From the NCBI GenBank assembly GCA_003255025.1, contig QANY01005074.1:115252-179251 (forward strand): a DNA stretch of 64,000 nucleotides, in the 5' to 3' direction. Shown in pieces: positions 23,261 to 35,049 of this stretch. The translations under genes and the position numbers were made by a program. The DNA comes from Datisca glomerata (taxonomy: Eukaryota; Streptophyta; Magnoliopsida; Cucurbitales; Datiscaceae). Below the pieces are notes generated by a model. The model searched no databases and was not told the DNA's origin. It saw nothing but the letters and a program-made list of their open reading frames with translations. The first letter of the stretch is position 1, and the number at the start of each line of letters is the position of its first letter.

Positions 23261-24564
23261 AGTGAGAGAGAGAAAGAGAGCGAGAGAGTGAGAGCGAGGG
23301 TGAGTGAGAGAGAATGAGGTAGTGGGAGATATAGATAGATAGATAGGGAGAGCGAGAGATAGAGGGAGAGAGAAAGATAATGAGAGAGAGTGGGGGAGAG
23401 ACAAAGGGAGAGAGAGCGAGATAGAAAGAGAGAGAGAGAGGTGAGGGAGTGAGAGTGAGAGAGGGAACGTGAAAGAGATAAAGAGAGAGATCAGGACAGA
23501 AAGGAAGGGAGAGGGAGGGAGGGATAGAATTAGGGAGCAGAGCTAGATAGATAGAGCAGTAGAGAAACAGAGAGATAATGAGGGAGAGAGATAACAAGAG
23601 AGAGAGGGAGGGACTGATAGAAAGAGTGAGGGGAAGAGAGGGAGAGAGAGCAAGTGCGAGAGGGATAGAGAAAGAAAGAGAGAGATAGAGATAGGGAGGG
23701 AGAGGGAGATGATCTGAGAGATATAAACAGAGAGAGGGGGAAAGAGAGAGAGGATTGAGAGAATGAGGTAGTGAGAGATAGATAGAGAGCGATAGAGAGA
23801 TAGAGATAGAGGGAGAGAGAGAGATAACGAGGGAGAAAAGGGGTGGGATCGAGAGAGAGAAGGGGTAGAGAGAAGGAGAGAGAGCGAGGCAGAGAGAGCG
23901 AGGGAGAGAGAGAATGAAGAACTGAGAGATCGATAAATAGACAGAGCAACAGAGAGAGTGAGAAAGAGAGTGAAGAAAGACAGAGCGAGAGACAAAGAGA
24001 GCTAGAAGGAGGGGAGAGAGAAAGAGATAGGCAAAGAGAGAGGGAGGGATGGAGAGAGAGAGAGAGAGAGAGGAAAGGGGAGAGAGAGGGAGAGAGAGTG
24101 TGTTAGAAGAGGGAGAGAAAGATAGGGAGTGAGAGAGAGATAATAGGGGAATGAGAAAGAGAAAGAGGAGAGAGAGAAGAGAGAGTGAGAGAGAGAGAGA
24201 GAGAGCGAGAGAGAGTGAGTTCGAGGAAGAGCAAAAGAGAGAGAGCGAGGGAGAGCGAGAATGAGGTAGTGAGAGATATAGAGAGAGAGATAGAGAGAGA
24301 GATAGATAGAGAGATAGAGAGAGCGACAAGGAGAGAGAGAGACAGAGAGAGAGAGGGAGAGAGAGGTAATGAGAGAGAGGGAGAGAGAGGGGGAGAGAGA
24401 GGGAGTGTGAGTGAGAGAGAGAACGTGATAGAGAGAGTTAGATGGGGGTATATATAGAGAGAGATAATGGAGGAGTGAGAGAGAGAAGGGATTAAGAGAA
24501 TGAAGGAGTGAGAGATTAATAGCGGAAAATAGAGAGAGCGAGGGAGAGAGAGTATGAGGTAGTG
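23261..24564 (+). repeat. Higher-order repeat segment, partner of 19,250-20,527
   Basis: This segment is collinear with 19,250-20,527 through at least four rare-word anchors. At about 24,564 the text switches from gtatgaggtagtgagaga to ggattgaaagaatgaggtag, which is the context found near 21,548. Relative to the first unit, the material equivalent to about 20,530-21,545 is therefore skipped. The switch occurs at a shared gaggtagtgagaga word, as expected of recombination between short homologies. Confidence 0.75.
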
Positions 24565-24944
24565 AGAGAGAGGATTGAAAGAATGAGGTAGTGAGAGATA
24601 GAAAGATAGATAGAGAGTGTCAGAGAGAGATAGAAAGAGAGAGAGGGAAAGAGAGAGATATCGAGGGAGAAAAAGGGTGGGATCGAGAGAGAGGGAAGGG
24701 GGAGAGAGTGAATGAAGGAGTGAGAGAGAGAGAGAAGAAAAAGAGAGGGGGAGAGAGAGATAGACAAAGAGAGAGGGAGGGAGGGGAGAGAGAGAGAGAG
24801 CATGAGAAAAAGAGAGAGAGTGAGCGTGAAAGAGAATGAGGGAGTAAGAGATAGATCGATAGATGTAGGGAGCGATAGAAAGAGAGAGAGACAGAGAGAG
24901 AGGGAGAGCGAGTGAGAGATAACAGGGGAATGGGGGGAGAGAGA

Positions 24945-25930
24945 GGGAGAGAGGGAGAGACAATAAGGGAGTAAAAGATAGATAGATGGAGAGAGTGATA
25001 GAGAGACAGAGAGAGATAACGGTAGTGAGAGAGATAGAGAGAGTGACAGAGAGAGAGATAGATAGACAAATCGAGAGAGGGAGAGGGAGAGAGAAGACAA
25101 AGATGGTGAGAGAGGAAAAGTGAGCGAGAGAGAGAGAGGGGATAGAGAGAGTGAGGGAGTGAGGGATAAATAGATATTGATAGAGATAGGGAGTGAGAGA
25201 GTGAGGGAGTGAGGGATAAATAGATATCGATAGAGATATGGAGAGAGAAAGGGAGAGAGAGAGATAACATGGGAGAGAGAAAAAGGGAGTTAACGGGAGC
25301 GAGATAGAGATAATGGGGAAGACAGAAAGAGAGAGATAATGGGAGAGAGGGAGACATAGAGAGAGAGAGCGGTCTGAGGGAGAGAGAGAGATACAGAAAG
25401 AGAGAGTGTGTGAAGATAGAGCGATCGAGAGAGAGAGAGGGGAGAGAGGGAGAGACAATGAGGGAGTAAAAGATAGATAGATGGAGAGAGCGATAGAGAG
25501 ACAGAGAGAGATAACGGTAGTGAGAGAGATAGAGAGAGTGACAGAGAGAGAGATAGATAGACAAATCGAGAGAGGGAGAGGGAGAGAGAAGACAAAGACG
25601 GTGAGAGAGGAAAAGTGAGCGAGAGAGAGAGAGAGGGGATAGAGAGAGTGAGGGAGTGAGGGATAAATAGATATTGATAGAGATAGGGAGTGAGAGAGTG
25701 AGGGATAAATAGATATCGATAGAGATATGGAGAGAGAAAGGGAGAGAGAGATAACATGGGAGAGAGAAAAAGGGAGTTAACGGGAGCGAGATAGAGATAA
25801 TGGGGAAGACAGAAAGAGAGAGATAATGGGAGAGAGGGAGACACAGAGAGAGAGAGAGAGCGAAAGAGAGAGAGATACAGAGAGAGAGAGGGGAGATAGA
25901 GATAACTGGGGAGTGAGAGAAAGAGAGAGG
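24945..25930 (+). repeat. ~490-bp tandem duplication
   Basis: Two adjacent copies have an offset of 487-497 bases. The word gagtaaaagatagatagatgg lies at about 24,969 and 25,465, and gggagttaacgggagcgag lies at 25,285 and 25,772. The copies share gacaaatcgagagag, aagacaaagacggtgag-like text, gataaatagatattgatag and gataatggggaagacag. Copy 1 carries one extra gagtgagggagtgagggata-type repeat near 25,200, which explains most of the offset change. Few substitutions separate them. Confidence 0.85.
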
Positions 25931-25999
25931 GAGGGAGAGAATGAGGGAGGAGATATAGATAGATAGATAGAACGATAGAGAAAGAGAGAGAGAGAATGA

Positions 26000-26472
26000 G
26001 AGAGAAAGAAAGAGAACGAGAGAGAGAGGGTGGTAGAGAGGGAGAGAGAGAAGAGAGTGAGTGAGAGAGAGAGAGAGAGGGAGAAAGAGATAATAGGGAA
26101 GTGATAGAGAGAGAGAGGAGAGAGAAGAGAGAGAGTGAGAGCGAACGAGAGCGGGAATGAGAGAGAGCGAGGGAGAGCGAGAATGAGGTAGTGAGAAATA
26201 TAGATAGACAAATAGAGAAAGCGACAGAGAGAGAGAGATAATGAGAGAAAGGGGGGAGGGAGAGAGAGGGAGTGAGAGTGAGAGAGAGAACGTGAGAAAG
26301 ACAGAGAGATAGATGGGGGGAGAGAGAGAGATAATAGAGGAGTGAGAGGGAGAGAGGGGGGATTGAGAGAATGAATTAGTGAGAGATTGATAAAGGAACA
26401 GAGAGTGAGAGAAGCACAGAGAGAATGACGTAGTGAGAGATAGATAGATAGACAGAAAGTGATACTGAGAGT

Positions 26473-26504
<32 letters not shown>

Positions 26505-27311
26505 ATGAGAGTGAGAGGGTGGGACTAAGAGACAGAGAGAGGGGGGAGAGCGAGAGAGAGTGTGAGAGATAGGGAGAGAAAGAGCAAGAGAGATAATGAG
26601 AGAGAAGGGGAGAGAGAGAGGGACAAAGAGATAGAGGGGGAGAGAGAAGGAGAGAGAGATAATGAGAGAGGGGGAGAGAGAGGTAGAGAGAGTGACGGAG
26701 AAAGAGAATGCGGGAGAGAGAAATAAATAGATAGAGAGAGTGACAAAGAAAGAGGGAGTGAGGGAGAGAGAGAATGAGGTAATGAAAGATAGATTATAGA
26801 GAGCGATAGAGAAAGATAGAGAGAGACTGACAGAGATAGTGAAAAAGGGAGAGAGAGATCAATAGTTAGATAGAGAGTGCGACAGAGAGAGAGGGAGAGA
26901 AAGAGCGAGAGAGAGAGAGAATGTAGAAGTGTGAGATATTTAGATAGATAGTGATAGGGAGAGAGAGAAAGAGAGAGAGAGACAGAGCGAGAGAGATGAT
27001 GAAGGAGTGTGAGAGAAAGAGAGAGATCGATAGAGAATGAGGGAGTGATAGATAGATAGATAGAGAGTGATTGAAAGTGAGAGAGAGAAAGATAATGGGA
27101 GAGAGATATAGATAGATAGAGGGAGCGATATAGAGAGAGACAGAGAAAGGGAGAGAGAGAGAGAGAGATTGAGTGAGGGAATGAGAGAGAGTGAGGGAAT
27201 GAGAGAGAGATAGATAGATAGAGGGGGAAAGAGAGAAAGATAACGGGGGAGTGAGAGAGAGACTGAGAGAGAGGGATTGAGAGAATGAGGGAGTGAGAGA
27301 TTGATAACAGA

Positions 27312-27344
<33 letters not shown>

Positions 27345-30300
27345 TAGAGGGAGAGGGAGAATGAGCGAGTGAGAGATAGATAGATATATATAGAGCGATA
27401 GAGAGAGAGACTGACAGAGATAGAGAACGAGGGAGAGATTGATAGATAGATAGTGAGCGACAAGGAGAGAGAGACGGAGAGAGAAAGAGTGAGAGAAAGA
27501 GAGTGCGAGAGAGAGACATAATGTGGGAGTGAGGGATAGATAGATAAATAGTGATCAGGACAGAGAGAGATAACGTGGGAGAGAGAGAAAGATAACGGGA
27601 GAGAGAGATAACGAGAGCGAGAGATAGAGATGGGGAGAGAGAGAGAGTGACAAAGAGAGAGAGAGAGATAACGAGAGCGAGAGATAGAGAGGGGGAGATA
27701 GAGTGACTAAGAGAGAGAGAGAGACGCGAGAGAGAGTGCGAGAGAGGGAGAAACCAAGGGAGAGTGAGAGAGAGTAGAGAGAAGCAGTGCGGGAGATAGA
27801 GAGTGAGAGGAAGAGAGAGTGGGTGAGAATGAGAGAGGCAAGAGAGAATTAGAGATAAGGTGAAAGAGAGACAAAGTGTGAGGGAAGAGAGAGAGACAGA
27901 AAGGGAGTGGGGGTAGAGAGAGAGTGACGAAGAGAGAGAGAAAGAAAAAGAGAGAGGGAGAGGGAGAGAGAGCCGAAGGGGGGAGAGCGATAGGGAGAGC
28001 GATAGGGAGAGAGCGAGGGAGTGAGAGAGAGAGAGAACGTGAGAGAGACAGAGAGATAGAGGGAGAGAGGGAGAGATAGATAACGGGGGTTGATACAGAG
28101 AGAGAGACATTGAGATAATGACGGAGTGAGAGATTGATAACGGAAGAGAGAGAGACAGAAAGTGAGAGATAGAGAAAGGGGGTGAGAGAGAATGAGTAAG
28201 TGAAAGATATATTGATAGATGGATAGAGAGCGATAGAGGGAGATAGGAAGAGAGAGACTAATAGAGATAGAGAAAGAGAGTGAGATAGATAGATAAAGAG
28301 AGAGCGATAGAGAGAGAGAGGGAGAGAGAAAGAGTGAGAGAGAGCGAGAGATAGAGAGGTTGTGGAAGTGAGGGATAGATAGACAGTGATAGGGACAGAG
28401 AGAGATAACGTGGGAGAGAGAGAGATAATGGGAGAGAAAGAGAGGGAGAGAGAGTGAAGAGAGAGAGAGACGAGATAGAGCGAAAGATAGATAATGGAAG
28501 AGTGAGAGCGGGAGAGAGAGCGCGGGAGAGAGAGAGAGAGATAGAGAGAGAGAGTGTGTGAGGGAGTGGGAGATAGATAGATAGAGAGCGTTAGATAGAG
28601 AGAAGGAGAGAGATTGTGACAGAGAGAGGAGGGAGAGAGAGAAATAACGGGGGAGTGAGAGAGAGAAAGGGAGAGAGAGAATGTGGGAGTGAGAGATAGA
28701 TAGATATATAGAGAGAGAGAGCAACTGAGAGAAAGAGAGAGTGAGAGAGAGAGGGAGAGAGATAATGAGGGAGAGAGAGATAATGGGAGAGAGAAAGAGA
28801 GGGAGAGAGAGCAAGAGGGAGCGAGAGAGACTGAGTGAGAGAGAGAAACAGTGAGAGAGAGAGAGTGAGAGAGAGAGGGGGGGTGAGAGAGGGAGTGAGA
28901 GTGAGAGAGAAAGAGAGAGAGATGGAGTGAGAGAGAGAGACAACATCAGAGAGATAGTGAGAGGGAGAGAGCGATAGTGAGACAGAGAGAGAGAAAGAGA
29001 GTGAGAGAGAATGAGAGAGAGAGACAAAAAGAGTCAAGGGAGAGAGACAGTGACGGAAAGAGTGAGAGCGAGAAAGAGAGAGAGACAGAGTGACAGAGAG
29101 TGGGATAGATAGATATATAGAGACCTACAAAGTTAGAGAGAGAGTGAGATTGAGCAAGAGAGAGCGAGAGAGAAACAAATAGAGAGAGTGAGGGGGACGG
29201 AGTGAGAAATAATAAGGGAGCAAGACAGACAAAACATGAGTGAGGGCAAGTGAGAGAAAGTGAGTGAGTGAGAGAGAGGGGGAGAGAGTGTGGGAGAGAG
29301 AGAGAACGTGACAGAGATAGAGAAAGAGAGAGATAATGAGAGAGAGAAAGAGAGGGAGAGAGATAACGAGGGAGAGAGAAAGAGAGAGATAATGTGAGAG
29401 AGAAAGAGACAGAGAGAGCAAGAGAGAGCGAGAGAGACTGAGTGAGGGAGAGAGAAACGATGAGAGAGAGAATGAGAAAGAGAGAGAGAGTGAGAGAGAG
29501 AGGGGGAGGGAGAGAGAAAGAGAGAGAGAGAGGGATTGAGTGAATGAGGGAGTGAAAGATTGATAACGGAAGAGAGAGAGACAGAAAAAGAGAGATAGAG
29601 AGGGGGCGAGAGAGCGAGGGAGACTGAGTGAGAGAGAGAGTGTGTGAGAAAGAGAGAGAGTGAGAGAGAGGGGGGAGAGAGGGGGAGTGAGAGCGAGAGA
29701 GAAAGAGAGGGAGAGAGAAGGAGTGAGAGAGAGAGACAACATGAGAGGGACAGTGAGAGGGAGAGAGAGACAAAGAGAGTCAAAGGAGAGAGAAAGTGAC
29801 AGAGAGAGTAAGAGCGAGAAAGAGAGAGAGAGAGACAGAGTGACGGAGAGTGGGATAGATAGATAGAGACCTACAGAGATAGAAAGAGATAGAGAGAGAA
29901 ATTGAGCAAGAGAGAGTGAGAGAGTGAGGGGGATAGAGTGAGAAATAATAAGGGAGAGTGTGACAGAGAGAGTGATAGAGAAAGAGAGAGAGTGTGTGAA
30001 AAAGAGAGAGAGAGTGACAGAGAGAGGGGGGAGAGAGAGGGAGTGAGAGCGAGAGAGAAAGAGAGGGAGAGAGAAGGATTGAGAGAGAGAGAGACAACTT
30101 GAGAGAGACAGTGAGAGGGAGAAAGCGATAACGAGACAGAGAAAGAGAAAGAGAGTGAGAGAGAATGAGAGAGAGACAAAAAGAGTCAAGGGAGAGAGAC
30201 AGTGACGGAGAGAGTGAGAGCGAGAAAGAGAGAAAGACAGAGTGACGGAGAGTGGGATAGATAGATAGATAGAGAACTACAGAGATTGAGAGAGAGAGAT

Positions 30301-30600
30301 TGAGCTAGAGAGAGCGAGAGAGAAACAGAGAGAGAGAGTCTGAGAGGGACGGAGTGAGAAATAATAAGGGAGCAAGACATAGAAAAGAGGAGTGAGGGCA
30401 AGTAAGAGAGAGAGGGGGGAGAGAGTGTAGGAGAGAGAGAGAACGTGACAGAGACAAAGAAAGAGAGAGATAATGAGGGAGAGAGAAAGACAGAGATAAT
30501 GAGAGAGAGAGAGGGAGAGAGAGAGCAAGAGAGAGCGAGAGAGAGCAAGGGAGAGAGGGAGAGAGAAGGAGTGAGGGAGAGATAGAGAGAGGGAGAGAGA
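26000..30600 (+). repeat. GA array, zone 3
   Basis: The vocabulary shifts to gagattgataacggaagag (about 27,298, 28,128 and 29,552), gacctacagag or gacctacaaag (29,110 and 29,870), gagtcaaggagagag variants (29,035, 29,780 and 30,184), gagataacgtgggagag and gggagtgagggatag. Tandem organisation at about 0.75 kb or more is visible between about 29,030 and 30,250 through the repeated gtcaa plus gtgacggagag plus gggatagatagatag string. Edges are approximate. Confidence 0.55.
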
Positions 30601-30699
30601 CATAACGAGAGAGATAGACATAACGAGAGAGAGAGACATAACGAGAGAGAGAGACATAACGAGAGAGAGACATAACGAGAGAGAGAGAGGGAGAGAGAG

Positions 30700-32250
30700 G
30701 GAGATAGAGACAGAGATAGAGAGAGGGGAAGATAAAGAGATAATATGGGAGTGAGAGAGATAGAGAGAGAATGAGAGAGAATGAGGGAGTTAGGGATATA
30801 TCGATAGAGAGAGAGAGGGAGATAAGAGAGAAAGGGAAATAGAGAGAGAGACAGAGAGAGTGAGGGGGAGGGAGTGACAAATAAAGGGGGATCGAGAGAG
30901 AGAGAAAAAAGTTAAGAGAGATTGAAAAGAGAGAGAGCGAGGGAGAGAAAGATAACGGGGGAGAGAGAAAGAGAGTGATAACGAGAGAGAGAGAGATAGA
31001 GGGATGGAGAGAGCGAGTGAGAACAAGAGAGATAGAGAGAGAGTGAGAAAGAGAGAGACATGCGAGAGAGAGGGGGAGAGAGGGTGTCAGGGTGTGAGAG
31101 AGAGATAGAGATAGGGACAGAGAGAGAGAGTGTGAGTGATGGATAGAGAAAGAGTGAGAGAGAGAGAATCAGGGAATGAGGGATAGATAGAAAGATAGAG
31201 ATAGCGACAGAGAGAGAGACAGAGAAAGAGAGAATGGGGTGGAGACAGAATGAGTTAGTGTGAGAGAGAAAGAGAGAGAGAAGACATATTTGGAGAGAGA
31301 GGGGGAGAGCAAGAGAGAGTAAGAGAGAATGAGAGAGTGCGAGAGAGAATGAGAGAGAGAGAGAGTGAAGGGAGAGAGAAAGTGACCGTGAGAGAGAGTG
31401 ACAGATAGTGGGATAGATAAAAAGATAGAGAGCTACAGAGAGAGAGAGGGAGAGATTGAGCAAGAGAGAGCGAGAGAGAAACATAGAGAGAGTGTGAGGG
31501 GGAGGGAGTGAGAGCGAGAGAGAATGAGTGAGAGAGTGAGATAGAGAGTGAGTGAGTAGTGAGAGAGAGGGGAGAAAGAGAGTGAGAGAGAGAGAGAACG
31601 TGAGAGAGATAGAGTGGGAGAGAGCGAAAGAGAGAGAGGGAGAGAGAGAGGGGAGAGAGAGAGGAGGGAGAGAGCAAGAGAGAGATAGAGAGAGAACGTG
31701 AAAGAGACAAAGAGAGAGAGGGGGAGAGAAAGAGAGATAACAAGGGAGTGAGAGAGAGGGACAAGGAGAGAGAGAGAGAGATAGAGAGTGAAAGATATAT
31801 AATGGGAGAGAGAGTGAGGGAGTGAGAGATAGATAGATAGAGAGCGATAGATAGAGAGCGTGAGAGTGATCGAGAGAGAAGGAGGGAGAGAGAAAGACAG
31901 AGATAACGAGAGAGAAAGTGATGGAGAGAGAGAACAGGAGAGAGTGGGACATAATGAGAGAGAGAGACAACGAGAGAGAGAGAGTGAGTGAGAGAGTGAG
32001 TGAGAGTGTGTGAGAAAGAGAGAGAAGAGAAAGAGAGAGGGGGTAGAGAGAATGAGAGGGGGGAGAGAGATAACCAGGGAGAGAGAAATAGAGATAGAGG
32101 GGGTGAAAGAATGAGGGAGTGAGAGATTGATAGATTGAGAGCGTGACAGAGAGAGGGAGAGAGAGCGACAGGGAGAGAGAGATTGAGAGAGTTACCATGA
32201 GTGAGAGAAAGAGAGAGGGGGAGAGAAGGAGCGAGAGAGAGAGACAATGT
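30700..32250 (+). repeat. Sub-type A segment, partner of 48,400-49,960
   Basis: Collinear with 48,400-49,960 at an offset of about 17.7 kb. Shared anchors are the gggggatcgagagagagag text (30,885 and 48,581), the ggagagagggtgtcagggtg text (about 31,075 and 48,763), the ggtggagacaaaatgag-like word (31,243 and 48,914), and gagttaccatgagtgagag (about 32,190 and 49,907). A further version of the first part of this unit recurs at about 32,640-33,150, so sub-type A is itself repeated at about 1.65-1.75 kb. Confidence 0.7.
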
Positions 32251-35018
32251 GAGAGAGACAGAGAGAGGGAGAGAGACATAACGAGAGAGAGAGAAAGATA
32301 AAGAAAGGGGGCGAGAGAGTGAGAGAGAGAGAGGGAGAGAGAGAGAGAAAACGTGAGAGAGACAGAGACGGAGACAGGGGGAGAGATGAAGAGAGATAAC
32401 ATGAGAGTGAGAGTGAGAGAGAGAGGGGAAGAGAGAGATGGATAACATGGGAGTGAGAGAGAGAGAGTCAAAGAGTGAGAATGAGAGTGAGAGAGAGAGA
32501 GAGATAGAGAGAGAGAATGAGGGAGTGAGGGATAGATATCGATAGAGATAGAGAGAGATAGAGGGAGATGAGAGAGAGAGAGGGAAATAGAGAGAGAGAC
32601 AGAGAGAGGAGGGGGAAGGAGTAAGAAATAACGGGGGAGCAAGAGAGAGAGAAAAAGTGAAGAAAGATTGAGAAGAGAGAGAGGGAGAGAAAGATAACGG
32701 GGAGAGAGAGAGATAACGAGAGAGAGGGGGAGAGAGAGAGGGTGTCAGGGTGAGAGAGAGAGATATTGAGATAGGGACAGAGAGAGTGTCAGTGATGGAT
32801 AGAGAAAGAGTGAGAGAGAGAATGAGGGAGTGAAGGATAGATAGAATGATAGTATAGCGACAGAGAGAGAGATAGAGAAAGAGAGAATGGGGTGGAGACA
32901 AAATGAGTTAGTCTGAGAGAGAAAGAGAGAGAGAAGACATATCTGGAGCGAGAGGGGGAGAGCAAGAGAGAGTGAGAGAGAATGAGATAGTGCAAGAGAG
33001 AACGAGAGCGAGAGAGAGTGAAGGGAGAGAGAAAGTGACAGAGAGAGAGTTAGTGAGGGCGAGAGAGAGAGAGATAGAGTGACAGAGAGTGGGATAGATA
33101 AAAAGATAGAGAGCTACAGAGAGAGAGAGATTGAGCAAGAAAGATCGAGAGAGAAACATACAGAGAGAATGAGAGTGAGAGAGAACGAGTGAGAGAGAGA
33201 GAGAGATAGAGAGTGAGTGAGTAGTGAGAGAGGGGGGGGAGAGAGAGTGAGAGTGAGAGAGAGAAAGAAAGAGAGAGAACTTGAGAAAGATAGAGAGGGA
33301 GAGAGAGTGAAAGAGAAAGAGGGAGAGAGAGAGAGGAGGGAGAGAGTAAGAGAGAGAGAGAACGTGAGAGAGACAAAGAGGGAGAGAAGGGGAGAGAGAG
33401 AAAGATAACAAGGAAGTGAGAGAGAGGGACAAGGAGAGAGAGATAGTGAAAGATATATAATGGGAGAGAGAGAGTGAGGGAGTGAGAGATAGATAGATAG
33501 AGAGCGATATATAGAGGGAGTGAGAGAGAGTGAGAGTGATAAAGAGAGAAGGAGGGAGAGAGAAAGAGAGAGATAATGAGAGAGAGACAGAGAGTGATGG
33601 AGAGAGGGAGCAAGAAAGAGCGGGAGAGAATGAGAGAGAGAGAGAGACAGCGAGAGAGGGAGAGTGAGTGAGAGAGTGACAGCGAGAGTGAGAGAGAGAG
33701 GGGGTAGAGAGAATGGGAGAGGGAGAAAGAGATAACCAGGGAGAGAGAGAAATAGAGACATAGGGGGAGAAAGATTGAGGGAGTGAGAGATTGATAGATA
33801 GAGAGAGTGACAGAGAGGGAGAAAGAGAGAGAGGGAGAGAGAGATAACGAGAAAGAGAGATGGAGAGAGAGACGGTAAGTGAGAGCGAGAGAGAGGGGGA
33901 GAGAGAAGGAGTGAGAGAGAGAGAGAGACAATGTGAGAGAGACAGAGAGAGGGAGAGAGACCTAACGAGAGAGAGAGAGAGAAAGGGGGTGAGAGAGTGA
34001 GAGAGAGAACGTGAGAGAGACATAGGTAGAGAGAGGGGGAGAGATAGAGAGATAACATGAGAGTGGGAGTGAGAAAGAGAGAGAAAGAGAACGTGACAGA
34101 GACACAGACAAAGAGAGAGGGCGATAGGAAGATAGATAACATGGGAGTGAGAGAGAGAGAGAGTATGAGAAAGAGAGAGCGAAAGAGTGAGAGAGAGAGA
34201 GAACGTGATAGAGACAGAGACATAGAGGAAGAGCGAGCGAAAGGGAGATAAAATGGGATGAGAGAGAGAGGGGGAGTCAAAGGTAGATAACGGATGTGAG
34301 AGAGAGACATAGAGAAAGAAAGAGACAGATAAAGAGTGGGAGAGAGAGTGACAGAGAGAATGAGGTAGAGAGAAAGAGAGATATAACGAGAGAGAGAGAG
34401 AGAGAGAGTGAGAGAGAGGGGGAGGATGAGATAGAGAGAGACAACGAGAGAGTGAGAGTGTGAGTGTGTGTGTGTGAGAGAAAGAGTGAGAGAGAGAGAA
34501 AGAGAGAAGAGAGTGAGAGTGAGAGAGGGAAAGAGTGAAGAGAGAGAGAGGAGAGAGAGAGGGTGAGAGAGAGAGAGGAGAGAGAAGGGGTAGAGAGAAT
34601 GAGAGAGGGAGAGAGAGATAACAGGGGAGAGAGAGTGAGGGAGTGAGAGATAGATGGATAGTGAGTGAGTAGAGAGAGAGAGAGTGAGAGAGAGAGAGAG
34701 ATAACGTGAGAGAGATAGTGAGAGGGAGAGAGCGAATGAGAGAGAGGGAGAGAGAGGAGGAAGAGAGAAAGAGAGAGAGTGAGAGAGAAAGAATGTAAGA
34801 GAGACAAAGAGAGAGAGATGGGGAGAGAGAGATACAAGGGAGTGAGAAAGAGGGAGAGGGAGAGAGAGAGAGAGTGAAAGATATATAACGGGAGATAGAG
34901 AGGGAGAGAAAGAAAGTGAGGGAGTGAGAGATAGATAGATGGAGAGCGATAGATAGAGAGCGAGAAAGAGTGAGAGTGACAGAGAGAGAATGAGGGAGAG
35001 AGAAAGAGATAGATAATG

Positions 35019-35049
<31 letters not shown>

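Larger units (their letters stand above)
10560..26000 (+). repeat. GA array, zone 2
   Basis: This zone is marked by words that are rare elsewhere: gataaccgggggagagaaat, cgagggagaaaaagggtggg (first near 11,528, last near 24,665), gagaatgaggtagtgagag, gacaaagacagtgagag and attgcaacaaaaag. It contains the clearest higher-order repeats of the left half (3.37-3.40 kb and about 3.2 kb units), a 260 bp tandem and a tandem of about 490 bp. It also contains the assembly defect at 22,449. Zone limits are judged from vocabulary. Confidence 0.6.
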
